Shown one piece after another: positions 44,267-52,403 of a stretch of DNA of 64,000 nt. A model generated the notes under the pieces. That model saw only the letters and a list, made by a program, of their open reading frames with translations. It was not told where the DNA came from and searched no databases. Both the position numbers and the translations under genes were made by a program. Each line of letters opens with the position of its first letter. Position 1 is the stretch's first letter. The stretch is from NCBI GenBank assembly GCA_003576705.1, contig QOZS01000001.1:1-64000 (forward strand), read 5' to 3'. The DNA is from Desertibaculum subflavum. Its GTDB lineage: Bacteria; Pseudomonadota; Alphaproteobacteria; Ferrovibrionales; Ferrovibrionaceae.

Positions 44267-45073
44267 ATGCCACTCTCCGATTCCGAGCTCGACCGCTATG
44301 CCCGTCACATCGTGCTGCGCGAGGTGGGCGGCGCCGGCCAGCAGAAGCTGAAATCGTCCCGGGTGCTGGTGGTGGGTGCGGGCGGACTCGGCTCGCCGCT
44401 CGCGCTCTACCTCGCCGCCGCCGGCGTCGGCACCTTGCACCTGGTCGACGACGACACCGTCTCGCTCTCCAACCTGCAACGCCAGATCGCCCACACCACG
44501 GCGCGGGTGGGCGAGCGGAAGACGGCCTCGGCGGCCGCGCAGCTCCGCGCGATCAATCCGGAAGTCACGATCGTCGAGCATGCGACGCGCATCACTGCGG
44601 GCAATGCGCGCGAGCTGATCGGCGCCGTCGATCTGGTCGCCGACGGCAGCGACAATTTCGACACCCGGTTCCTGATCAACGATGCCTGTCACCTCTACGG
44701 CAAGCCGCTGGTCTCGGCTGCCGTCGTGCAGTTCGATGGCCAGCTCTCGACCTTCAAGTCGCATATCAGAGGGACAGAGGGCGGCGGCGGGCATCCCTGC
44801 TACCGCTGCCTCTACCGCGAGCCGCCGCCCCCGGATTCGCGGCCGAACTGCGCCGAGGCCGGCATCCTCGGCGCCGTCGCCGGCGTGATGGGCACCCTGC
44901 AGGCGACCGAGGTGCTGAAGGAGTTGATCGGCATCGGCGACAGCCTGTCGGGCCGGCTCCTGATCTACGACGCGCTTTCGACCGCGGTCCGCACCGTGCG
45001 CCTGAAACCCGATCCCGCCTGCCCGCTCTGCGGCCCGCAGGCGACGATCAAGGACCTTTCAGGCCACGCCTAG
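44267..45073 (+). CDS. moeB: Sulfur carrier protein adenylyltransferase (MoeB/ThiF/HesA family)
   Basis: A 268-aa E1-like protein that adenylates the C-terminal Gly of a small sulfur carrier such as MoaD or ThiS. It has GAGGLGSPLALYLAAAGVG for ATP, the DNFDTRFLINDAC segment, the catalytic-type region near NLQRQI, and two zinc-binding Cys pairs (CYRCLY and CPLCGP). There is no rhodanese domain, so MoeB and not MoeZ. Which carrier it serves is not visible; the cysK neighbour leaves both molybdopterin and a cysteine-linked sulfur route open. Confidence 0.9.
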   Translation: MPLSDSELDRYARHIVLREVGGAGQQKLKSSRVLVVGAGGLGSPLALYLAAAGVGTLHLVDDDTVSLSNLQRQIAHTTARVGERKTASAAAQLRAINPEVTIVEHATRITAGNARELIGAVDLVADGSDNFDTRFLINDACHLYGKPLVSAAVVQFDGQLSTFKSHIRGTEGGGGHPCYRCLYREPPPPDSRPNCAEAGILGAVAGVMGTLQATEVLKELIGIGDSLSGRLLIYDALSTAVRTVRLKPDPACPLCGPQATIKDLSGHA

Positions 45074-46266
45074 GCGACCACCGCCGCTTCGCGCAGCGCG
45101 GCGATCTCACGCTCGTCCAGTGCAAGCCAGTCCTTAAGCACGGCCGCCGTGTGCTCGCCGAGTGTGGGCACTCGACCGCCTTCGACCGCCGGCGTGACGG
45201 AAAGCTCGATCGGATGTGCGGCGACGGGGACGCGCCCCGCCACAGGATGCTCGATTTCGACGATGCGGCGACGGGCTTGCATCTGCTCGCTGCGGGCGAG
45301 TTCTGCCACCGTCGTAACCTTGGAGGAGGGAATTCCCGCCGCCTGCAGCACGGCCAGGACCTCGGTCAGCGGCGTGCGCGCCACCCAATCCGCGGTGATC
45401 GCCTCGACTTCGGCGCCGTTCTGCATGCGGGGCAGGGTGGTCGCGAATCTGGGATCCTCGATCAGGTCGGATCGGCCCATTGCGGGCGCGAGGCGGTTGA
45501 ACTGATCGTCGGTCACCGTCATCAGGTGTACCCATTGCCCATCCGCGGTACGGAAGCTGTTCGACGGCGCAATCAGCCGGTCGCGGTTGCCGTGCCGGGT
45601 CGGCTCGCGGTCGAACAGCAGCGTCTCCGGGATCGCGGTCATCAGCATGGAGGCCATGCCGTCGAGCAGCGAGGCATGCACCTCCTGGCCGCGCCCCGTG
45701 CGCTCGCGTGCCTGCAAGGCGATCATGGCGCCGAGCATGGCGTGCAGCGCCGTCGTGTAGTCGATCACGATGGTGCCGACCATGGTGGGCGGTCCGTCGG
45801 GCGATCCGGTCAGGTCCATCAGCCCGCTCGCGGCTTGTGCGATCGCGTCATAGGCGGGCCGCTCCGCCCAAGGTCCGGTCTGGCCGAAGCCCGAGATGCG
45901 AACCAGGATCAGCCGCGGGTTGGGTGCCGCGAGGCTGGCGTAGTCGAGACCCATAGCTTCGAGCGTGCCGGGCTTGAAGTTCTCCACCATGATGTCGGCC
46001 TTGGCCGCGAGGTCCTTGAGCAGTGCTATGCCTTCGGCCTTCCGCAGGTCGAGCGCGAGGCTGCGCTTGTTGCGGTTCACCGTCATGGCGAACAGGCTGT
46101 CCGGCGGACCCAGATGGCGGTCGATGCCACGGGCCGGGTCGCCGCGGTCGGGGGGCTCCACCTTCACCACGTCGGCGCCGTGATCGCCGAGCAGCATGGT
46201 GCCGTGCGGTCCTGCCACGTAACGCGACAAGTCGAGCACGCGTAGACCTTCCAACGCCCGTTTCAT
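45070..46266 (-). CDS. CaiB/BaiF family CoA transferase
   Basis: A 398-aa protein of normal architecture. It begins LEGLRVLDLSRYVAGPHGTM and carries KVEPPDRGDPARG, ENFKPGTLEAMGLDY, AQAASGLMDLTGSPDGPPT and the catalytic Asp in IVIDYTTALHAM. Such enzymes move CoA between acids. The ATG at 46266 is chosen since longer starts precede the family's standard opening. Its stop overlaps the convergent moeB stop by 4 nt, so it is not part of the sulfur operon. Confidence 0.9.
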   Translation of the reverse strand: MKRALEGLRVLDLSRYVAGPHGTMLLGDHGADVVKVEPPDRGDPARGIDRHLGPPDSLFAMTVNRNKRSLALDLRKAEGIALLKDLAAKADIMVENFKPGTLEAMGLDYASLAAPNPRLILVRISGFGQTGPWAERPAYDAIAQAASGLMDLTGSPDGPPTMVGTIVIDYTTALHAMLGAMIALQARERTGRGQEVHASLLDGMASMLMTAIPETLLFDREPTRHGNRDRLIAPSNSFRTADGQWVHLMTVTDDQFNRLAPAMGRSDLIEDPRFATTLPRMQNGAEVEAITADWVARTPLTEVLAVLQAAGIPSSKVTTVAELARSEQMQARRRIVEIEHPVAGRVPVAAHPIELSVTPAVEGGRVPTLGEHTAAVLKDWLALDEREIAALREAAVVA

Positions 46267-46472
46267 GCATTTCTCCGAGTGTTCTGCCCAATAATACGTC
46301 AGGTGAACAAAAGACGTGCAGTCGCGTGCGATCTGCATTTCTTTTTCGCGTGAAGATTTTATCAAGGGATGTGGTGAATTCTGCTCGCCCGTGATGGCCG
46401 ATCACGTGCGCACGAGCGGCTGTCACGTTCCGCCCATTGTCGGATCGACCACCGACTGCGCCGAGACCGCCG

Positions 46473-47570
46473 ATGAATGCCCTGGCCGAAGAGAGCAAGA
46501 TGCGCGATCGCCGCGAGGCCGCGTCGACCGATAGCGAGAACGCCTCGCCCGAGCGGGTGCTGGAGCTTGCCGACGCCGCCGGACGCATCGCTGCCGAAAA
46601 GGGCCGCGCCATCCAGGGCATCACCGGCCAGACCAAGATCTTGGCGCTGAACGCTACCATCGAGGCGGCCCGCGCCGGCGAGGCCGGCAAGGGCTTCGCC
46701 GTCGTCGCCTCCGAGGTGAAGAACGTCTCGCTCGAAGTGGAGCGCCTCGCCCGCGAGATGCAGAGCGGGCTCGCCGGCGCCTTCGAGCAGCTCCGCACCG
46801 TCGGCGAGCGCATGATCGTGCAGACCCGCGGCCAGCGCCTGCAGGACCTCTGCCTCAACGCTATCGAGATCATCGACCGCAACCTCTATGAGCGCACCTG
46901 CGACGTGCGTTGGTGGGCCACCGATTCCGCCGTGGTCGACGCATTGGCCGAGCCGACTCCGGAGCGCATTGCCTTTGCCGAGAAGCGGCTCGGCGTCATC
47001 CTCGGTGCCTATACCGTCTATCTCGATCTCTGGCTCTGCGACACCAAGGGCAAGGTGGTGGCACATGGCCGGCCCGACCGCTATCCGGGCCTGCGCGGCC
47101 TCGACGTCTCGTCGGAAGGCTGGTTCCAGCAGGCCATGGCGGCGGCAAGCGGCGACGACTACACGGTGGCCGATGCCAATACCTGCGGCGCGCTGGGCAA
47201 CGCGCCGGTCGCGACCTATGCCGCCGCGGTGCGCGAAGGCGGCGAGATGCACGGCCGCGTGCAGGGCGCGCTGGGCATTCATTTCGACTGGGGCCCACAG
47301 GCCGAGGCCGTGGTCAAGGGCGTGCGGCTGACCGAGGAGGAAAAGTCGCACTCGCGCGTCCTGCTGCTCGACGCACAGCGCCGGATCATCGCCGCCTCCG
47401 ACGGGCGCGGCGTCTTCAACGAGACCTTTCCGATCGAGACGCAAGGCCGGCATACCGGCAGCTATACCGATTCCCAGGGCGCGACTGTCGCCTTCCACTT
47501 GACGCCCGGCTACGAGACCTATCGCGGCCTCGGCTGGTACGGCTGTATCGTCCAGGCCGCGCGGCGGTAG
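46473..47570 (+). CDS. Soluble chemoreceptor-like protein: short MCP hairpin plus C-terminal Cache domain
   Basis: A 365-aa protein without any membrane span. Residues ~25-100 carry the highly conserved MCP signalling tip (TKILALNATIEAARAGEAGK, then GFAVVASEVKNVS), but only that tip, not the long coiled coils. The rest looks like a Cache-type sensing domain (YTVYLDLWLCDTKGKVVAHG, DVSSEGWFQQAM, SRVLLLDAQRRIIAASDGRG). The order is reversed from normal receptors. Chemotaxis interaction through CheW/CheA is plausible. The start could be ATG 46473 or an upstream TTG at 46437. Confidence 0.85.
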   Translation: MNALAEESKMRDRREAASTDSENASPERVLELADAAGRIAAEKGRAIQGITGQTKILALNATIEAARAGEAGKGFAVVASEVKNVSLEVERLAREMQSGLAGAFEQLRTVGERMIVQTRGQRLQDLCLNAIEIIDRNLYERTCDVRWWATDSAVVDALAEPTPERIAFAEKRLGVILGAYTVYLDLWLCDTKGKVVAHGRPDRYPGLRGLDVSSEGWFQQAMAAASGDDYTVADANTCGALGNAPVATYAAAVREGGEMHGRVQGALGIHFDWGPQAEAVVKGVRLTEEEKSHSRVLLLDAQRRIIAASDGRGVFNETFPIETQGRHTGSYTDSQGATVAFHLTPGYETYRGLGWYGCIVQAARR

Positions 47571-47811
47571 CGCCGGGCTGCGGCTGCTCGTCGCGCCCGT
47601 TTCGGCCGGCATCACCGTTGAACGGAAGGGGCTTTTTCAGTCGCCCGGCAAGGCCGGACTGTCTGAGCAGCGCCCTCCGCCGCAATCGCGGCCGAATGCG
47701 CGATGCTCAAGAGCGGCTGCGTGGCGAGGCAGGGAAGGGGTAGATTGCGTCACGCGAATCGGGAGCGTGCCGGCAAACCTGCATTGCCGCATCCCGAGGC
47801 AGGGAAGCCAA

Positions 47812-48135
47812 ATGATCACGGAATGGCGCAAGCTGACCTTCTCGACCGACGAGCTGGCGGCGGCCATCACCACTTACCTGCTGGCCACGCGCGGCATGGC
47901 CAAGGATGACCGGCTTGGCGGCGTCGCCATCACCGATCCGCACAACGTCGCGGTAACCGTCACCATCTATCCGGCGGTGAGCGGCGAGCCGAGCTCGGTC
48001 GAGCTCAAGGCGGAGGCGCTGGCGGCGCTGATGGTCGCCCATTGCATACGCACGCGGACGCCGCTGCCGCGGCGCGCCACCAAGTCGATCGTGGTGGACG
48101 ACGACCGCGTCGCCCTCGTCCTGTCGATGGCCTGA
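47812..48135 (+). CDS. Hypothetical protein, tandem paralogue 1 (107 aa)
   Basis: A 107-aa soluble protein. It starts MITEWRKLTFSTDELAAAI and contains ELKAEALAALMVAHCIRTRT, then PLPRRATKSIVV and a VALVLSM end. The alternation of helix and strands suggests a compact alpha/beta domain. About 65 of 105 positions are identical to the protein at 48348. AGGCAGGGAAG precedes the ATG. No family is recognised. Near the chemoreceptor-like gene at 46473, which may give context. Confidence 0.8.
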   Translation: MITEWRKLTFSTDELAAAITTYLLATRGMAKDDRLGGVAITDPHNVAVTVTIYPAVSGEPSSVELKAEALAALMVAHCIRTRTPLPRRATKSIVVDDDRVALVLSMA

Positions 48136-48347
48136 CGCGGGGTCTCCGCCGCACGCGAGGGGCCGCCCGGACGGTGGTCCCGCCACAGGGGCGCATGGCA
48201 GCATTTCAAAAATCAGCCACCAAATGTCGAGAAACTGCAACCATTGTTTATACTGAATGGGGAGCGTAGCGAATCGTTCGTGAGTACAACATTTGTGGCG
48301 CCGGGGGTCCGGATTCTCGGACGGAAAAGGAAGGAACCGGAGGGGCA

Positions 48348-48665
48348 ATGATTAGCGAGTTGCGCAAACTCACCTTCTCGATGAATGAGTTGTCGGCGGC
48401 CGTTCAGGCCTATCTGCAGGCGACCCGGGGCGTAAAGAAGGAGGATCGGATCGCCGAGCTGGCGATCCGCGACACGAACGGCACCCTGGCGGTGACGATC
48501 TATATGGCCGCCCGTGGGGAGCCCACCACCATCGAGCTCAAGCCGGAGGCCGTGGCCGCCCTGATGGTGGCGCATTGCATCCGCACCAAGACGCCGCTAC
48601 CCCGCCGGGCGACCAAGGCGATCGCGGTCGACGAGGATCGGCTGTCGCTCGTGCTCACCATGTGA
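48348..48665 (+). CDS. Hypothetical protein, tandem paralogue 2 (105 aa)
   Basis: The second copy: MISELRKLTFSMNELSAAVQ, AALMVAHCIRTKTPLPRRAT and SLVLTM. The most conserved part, MVAHCIRT.TPLPRRATK, holds an invariant Cys and basic cluster, perhaps the working site. GGAACCGGAGGGGCA precedes the ATG. A 212-nt gap separates it from copy 1, with its own AT-richer stretch (48190-48300), so it may have a separate promoter. Divergence of about 35% shows an old duplication. Confidence 0.8.
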   Translation: MISELRKLTFSMNELSAAVQAYLQATRGVKKEDRIAELAIRDTNGTLAVTIYMAARGEPTTIELKPEAVAALMVAHCIRTKTPLPRRATKAIAVDEDRLSLVLTM

Positions 48666-48675
48666 GCGGCACCGG

Positions 48676-49155
48676 TCAATCGAGCGCCTTGCAGAAGTAG
48701 CGCACGGTCTTTTGCCGATCGACGAGATGGGCCGTCCCGACCACGCTGAAGCCGAGACGCGCATGAAACGCGTCCGAAGCGGGATTGGGGGGCTCCGCAT
48801 TCACCTCGCAGACAATGCGCGAGCGGCCGGAGCGGCGCGTCTCGGCGAACAGATCCTCGTACAGCGCACGGGCCACGCCACGACCGCGATGCGGCGCTTC
48901 CACCACGACGCGGTCGATATAGACGAAGGCCGGGTAGCGCTGCTTGAACCAGGCAAAGTTCGGATTGGCGTAGGGCGCGCGCTCGTCGAGCGCGATCAGG
49001 AAGCCCGACCGGCCGACGCTCCAACGCGCATAGCAGGCGAGCCCGATCAGGCGGCGAAACTGGTCGGGCGTCTGGTGCGACAGCTCGGCAGCGTGGCGGT
49101 TGTTGAGCTCGATCGCCTTGTCGAGCGAGAAGTCGTCGATCGGGAATCCCGCCAT
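48676..49155 (-). CDS. GNAT family N-acetyltransferase
   Basis: A 159-aa acetyltransferase: FVYIDRVVVEAPHRGRGVAR for acetyl-CoA, followed by ALYEDLFAETRRSG, CEVNAEPPNPASDAFHARLG and FSVVGTAHLVD. It resembles RimI-like proteins of unknown acceptor. Its start lies 13 nt after the LysR stop (same strand), so it is probably read with that regulator. Confidence 0.85.
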   Translation of the reverse strand: MAGFPIDDFSLDKAIELNNRHAAELSHQTPDQFRRLIGLACYARWSVGRSGFLIALDERAPYANPNFAWFKQRYPAFVYIDRVVVEAPHRGRGVARALYEDLFAETRRSGRSRIVCEVNAEPPNPASDAFHARLGFSVVGTAHLVDRQKTVRYFCKALD

Positions 49156-49168
49156 GGCCGCGGCCCGG

Positions 49169-50089
49169 TCAGCTTGCGGGGCGCCGACGCGCCCGCAGCG
49201 GATTGCTGACCAGCGCCGCGAGCAGCGACTTTGCCGCCGGGCTGAGATAGCCAGCCTTGCGGTGGATCGCCGTCACCGGGATCGTGGTCCGCAGGGCAGG
49301 CACGTCGAGCGCGATCAGCGCGCCCTGGCGCAGCTCGTCGCGCACGCTGCTTTCCGGCACCAGCGCGAGGCCGAAACCCGCCTGCGCAAGGCGCTTCTGT
49401 GCCGTCAGGCTGTCGATCAGGGTGACGTCGGCGTCGTGCAGTCCGGCGCGTGCCAGCTGGCGTGCCAGCACGTGGCCGGAGGAATCGCGCTCGCCCGGGC
49501 TCGGCGGAAAGCCGATCCAGCGCTCGGCCGCGAGCGCCCGGGCGTCGCGCACCCGCCGCCCGGCCAACGGGTGGCCCGCGGCGGCGATCACCAGCATTGC
49601 CTCGCCGCCCGCCGCATGGGACGCGAGCTCCGGCCGCTCGGCGTTGAAGTAGCGCAGGCCCAGGGTCGCTTCGCCGCGCCGGACGAGATCGGTCACCTCG
49701 CTGCTGGAAGCCGTGCGCAATTCGAGCCGCACGTCCCTGGCGCGCCGGCCGAAGCGGCGCAGCGCGTCGACAATCTGGGTATCCGCCAGCGTTCCGACCA
49801 GGGCGAGCGAGACCGTGCCGCGCAAGCCACCCTGCAGATCGCGCACCGCCTCGCGCCCATCCTTCAGCGCGGCGAGTGCGCCCTCCGCATGCGGCAGGAA
49901 GGCGCGGCCCGCCTCGGTCAGCCGCGCCCGGCCGCGGATGCGCTCGAAGAGCGGGGCGCCGAGCTTCTGTTCCAGCAGGCCGAGGCGACGGCTGATCGCC
50001 GGCTGCGAACGGTGCAGCCGCGCGCCGGCGCGTGTGAAGCCGCCGAGCTCCGCGATCGCCACGAAGGTCTGGACCTCGTCGAAATCCAT
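49169..50089 (-). CDS. LysR family transcriptional regulator
   Basis: A 306-aa LysR regulator. The winged helix-turn-helix is DEVQTFVAIAELGGFTRAG, then LHRSQPAISRRLGLLEQKLG, followed by the effector domain (TVSLALVGTLADTQIVD, IAAAGHPLAGRR). Divergent from the isocitrate-lyase-family gene at 50192, with palindromes in the shared 102-nt promoter region. LysR proteins usually bind such gaps and activate the divergent gene with an effector; here likely the substrate of that enzyme. Confidence 0.92.
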   Translation of the reverse strand: MDFDEVQTFVAIAELGGFTRAGARLHRSQPAISRRLGLLEQKLGAPLFERIRGRARLTEAGRAFLPHAEGALAALKDGREAVRDLQGGLRGTVSLALVGTLADTQIVDALRRFGRRARDVRLELRTASSSEVTDLVRRGEATLGLRYFNAERPELASHAAGGEAMLVIAAAGHPLAGRRVRDARALAAERWIGFPPSPGERDSSGHVLARQLARAGLHDADVTLIDSLTAQKRLAQAGFGLALVPESSVRDELRQGALIALDVPALRTTIPVTAIHRKAGYLSPAAKSLLAALVSNPLRARRRPAS

Positions 50090-50091
50090 CG

Positions 50092-50106
50092 ATCAGGAAT
50101 CCTGAT
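50092..50106. promoter_or_regulatory. Candidate LysR binding palindrome
   Basis: ATCAGGA-A-TCCTGAT is a perfect 15-bp palindrome 2 nt before the lysR start. Another perfect palindrome, GCCTTG-C-CAAGGC, lies at 50139-50151. Between them is an AT-rich stretch (50104-50125) suitable for promoters. They are good candidates for the regulator's sites, though LysR boxes are often T-N11-A and neither is a textbook match. Confidence 0.5.
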
Positions 50107-50191
50107 ATATCTGCAATGAACTATGCATTCGACAACTTGCCTTGCCAAGGCGAGGTTGACGCATCTCAGCCTCGACATCAGGAGCAGCACG

Positions 50192-51016
50192 ATGCGCACA
50201 CAAGCAGAGAAGGCCGCTATTTTCCGCGCCCTGCACGAACGGCCGGGTGCTTTCATCATTCCCAATCCCTGGGAAGCCAGCACGGCGAAGATACTGGCGG
50301 CGCTCGGCTTCGAGGCGCTCGCCACCACCAGCCTGGGCCTTGCCAACATGCTCGGCCGCGCCGATAGCCGTGTCAGCCGCGCGGAAGTGATCGACAATGC
50401 GCGGGTCATCGTGGAAGCGACCGACCTGCCGGTGAATGTCGATCTCGAGAACGGCTTCGCCCATGCGCCGGAGGCGGCCGCGGAGGCGATCTGGCTCGCC
50501 GCGGAGGCCGGCGCCGCCGGCGGCTCGATCGAGGATGCGACGGGGGACCCGAAGGAGCCGATCTACGAATTCGACCTTGCGGTGGCGCGCGTGCGCGCCG
50601 CGGCCGATGTGGCGCGGTTACTGCCGGTCCCGTTCATGCTGACCGCCCGCGCCGAGAATTTCCTCCATGGCCGGAGCGACATGGGCGACACGATCCGGCG
50701 CCTGCAGGCCTTCGAAGCCGCCGGCGCCGACGTGCTCTACGCGCCGGGGATCCGCACCTTGGCGGAGGTGCGCGAGATCTGCGCCGCGGTGAAGCGCCCG
50801 TTCAACGTCGTGACCGGCTGGCTCGAACGCGACATCACGGCATCGCAGCTCGCCGAAGCCGGCGCGAAGCGGATCAGCGTCGGCGGCGCGCTCAATCGCC
50901 TCGCGCTGGCGAGCTTCACCAACGCAGCGCGCGCCATGAAGGAGCAAGGCTCCTTCGCCTGGATGCGGGATATGGCGGCGATCGGCGAGTTGCGTGGGAT
51001 GTTCGCGGTCGGCTGA
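50192..51016 (+). CDS. Isocitrate lyase / PEP mutase family enzyme
   Basis: A 274-aa TIM-barrel protein. It shows IIPNPWEASTAKILAALGFE, ATTSLGLANMLG, the Asp/Glu metal site in LPVNVDLENGF and EDATGDPKEPIYEFDLAV, FMLTARAENFLHG, and GADVLYAPGIRTLAEV. The family splits C-C or P-C bonds of 2-hydroxy or phosphono acids (2-methylisocitrate lyase, oxaloacetate hydrolase, PEP mutase, carboxyPEP mutase). The KKCGH motif of isocitrate lyase is missing. ATG 50192 follows AGGAGCAGC. Probably controlled by the divergent LysR gene. Confidence 0.88.
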   Translation: MRTQAEKAAIFRALHERPGAFIIPNPWEASTAKILAALGFEALATTSLGLANMLGRADSRVSRAEVIDNARVIVEATDLPVNVDLENGFAHAPEAAAEAIWLAAEAGAAGGSIEDATGDPKEPIYEFDLAVARVRAAADVARLLPVPFMLTARAENFLHGRSDMGDTIRRLQAFEAAGADVLYAPGIRTLAEVREICAAVKRPFNVVTGWLERDITASQLAEAGAKRISVGGALNRLALASFTNAARAMKEQGSFAWMRDMAAIGELRGMFAVG

Positions 51017-51020
51017 CCGT

Positions 51021-51788
51021 CTATTTCGGGCCCGCCTCGTAGACCGCCGTCGCCACCTGGAGCAGGCGGTCGCGGGGCAGGTTGGCGGTCAGGGCGTAGC
51101 CGAACTTGCCGTCGATCCAGTAGAAGGCCGAGACGTCGCGTTCGTGCACGAAGCGGAAGGCGGTGTCGCGTCCCTCCGGCATCACACGCAGATAGAGCGT
51201 GAGCCGCCGGCCGGTCTCGTCCTCGTACATGAATTGCGCCGCCGGGCGGCCGTCATCGGGCAGCAGCCGGCCGCCCATGCAACGGAAACCGACCGGACGC
51301 AGGTCGGGCAGCTTGAGCGGCTGGCCGAGCCGGCGCGACAGCCAGCGGACCAGGTGCTCCTCCTCGGCCGATGTCACCTCGACCGGGTGGCGTACCTCGG
51401 CCGTGTAGATCACATGCGCGCCGATGGCGCGCTCGGCCAGCGTCACGCTGCGGTTGGGGCCGGTTGCGATGTCGCGGCCGAACCAGCCAGCCGCGGCCCC
51501 GGCGACCAGCAGGGCCAGCGCCGCCGCTATTCGCGCCCAGGGCGTCGCCTGGCGGCGCCGGCGGGCGGCCTGCAGCAGCCGGGTCGGCACCGTTTCCTCC
51601 GTCACGCGGTCGAACGCGGCGTGCAGCGCCGCCTTCTGTCGGCCGAAGGCAGCGAGACGTGCCGCGTCGTCCGGATGCCGCGCCACCCACTGCTCCACCT
51701 CGACGCGGCCGGCGGCATCGAGCTCGCCGTCGAGGAAGGCGTGCAGCATGGTCTCGTCGACTGGGCGGTGCGCGCCGGTGTCGCTCAT
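51021..51788 (-). CDS. Anti-sigma factor, membrane-anchored
   Basis: A 255-aa protein. The cytoplasmic N-terminal domain has DETMLHAFLDGELDAAGRVE and a helical region, but no HxxxCxxC zinc motif. A single span (AALALLVAGAAAGWFG, ~residues 88-105) is followed by a periplasmic domain with HVIYTAEVRHPVEV and YWIDGKFGYALTANL. It presumably holds the ECF sigma factor inactive until an envelope signal acts. Its start overlaps the sigma gene's stop by 4 nt (ATGA). Confidence 0.88.
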   Translation of the reverse strand: MSDTGAHRPVDETMLHAFLDGELDAAGRVEVEQWVARHPDDAARLAAFGRQKAALHAAFDRVTEETVPTRLLQAARRRRQATPWARIAAALALLVAGAAAGWFGRDIATGPNRSVTLAERAIGAHVIYTAEVRHPVEVTSAEEEHLVRWLSRRLGQPLKLPDLRPVGFRCMGGRLLPDDGRPAAQFMYEDETGRRLTLYLRVMPEGRDTAFRFVHERDVSAFYWIDGKFGYALTANLPRDRLLQVATAVYEAGPK

Positions 51789-52336
51789 TTCACCCGCCTC
51801 AGCACCGGCTCGCCCGATCCTTCCACCGGCGGGCCTTCCATCAGCAGGCGCAGGCGCTCGCGGCCGCGCGAGAGGCGCGACATGACCGTGCCGATCGGCA
51901 CGCCCAGCACATCGGCCGCCTCGCGATAACTCATGTCCTCCAGGCCAATCAGCAGCACCACGACGCGCTGCTCCGCCGGTAGCTGGGCGAGAGCATTGCC
52001 CATGTCGCGTGCCTCCAGCCTCGCCGTCTGAACCGGCGGCACCGCCGGGGATGGTGGCTCGGCCATCGGTTCGTCGCGCCGCCGCGCCTGGGTCCGGCGC
52101 TGGCTGATGAACAGGTTGTGCAGCACGGCAAAGAGCCAGCTCCGCAAGTTCGTTCCGGGCTGGAAGAGATGCAGCCGCCCAAGCGCCCGCTCCAGGCAGT
52201 CCTGCACCAGGTCGTCGGCGGCGGTGGCGTCGCGCAGGAGCGCGCGGGCATAGCGGCGGAGATGCGGGATCTCCGCCACCACGGCGTCGCGGATCTGGTC
52301 CGGGCCCACGGGGGCGGCGTTCTCTTCCTCGTTCAC
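51785..52336 (-). CDS. ECF-type RNA polymerase sigma factor
   Basis: A 183-aa extracytoplasmic function sigma factor. Region 2 includes LRRYARALLRDATAADDLVQ, then DCLERALGRLHLFQPGTNLR and SWLFAVLHN; region 4 includes LPAEQRVVVLLIGLEDMSYR and EAADVLGVPIGTVMSRLSRG. It is translated together with the membrane anti-sigma factor, so it probably responds to an envelope or stress signal. No autoregulated promoter could be identified reliably. Confidence 0.93.
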   Translation of the reverse strand: MNEEENAAPVGPDQIRDAVVAEIPHLRRYARALLRDATAADDLVQDCLERALGRLHLFQPGTNLRSWLFAVLHNLFISQRRTQARRRDEPMAEPPSPAVPPVQTARLEARDMGNALAQLPAEQRVVVLLIGLEDMSYREAADVLGVPIGTVMSRLSRGRERLRLLMEGPPVEGSGEPVLRRVK

Positions 52337-52403
52337 CCCATGAACGCTCCCGGGCGTCAGGCTATTCCGGGCGGCGGCTGTACAATTGCCGGCCGGGCCT
52401 TGA

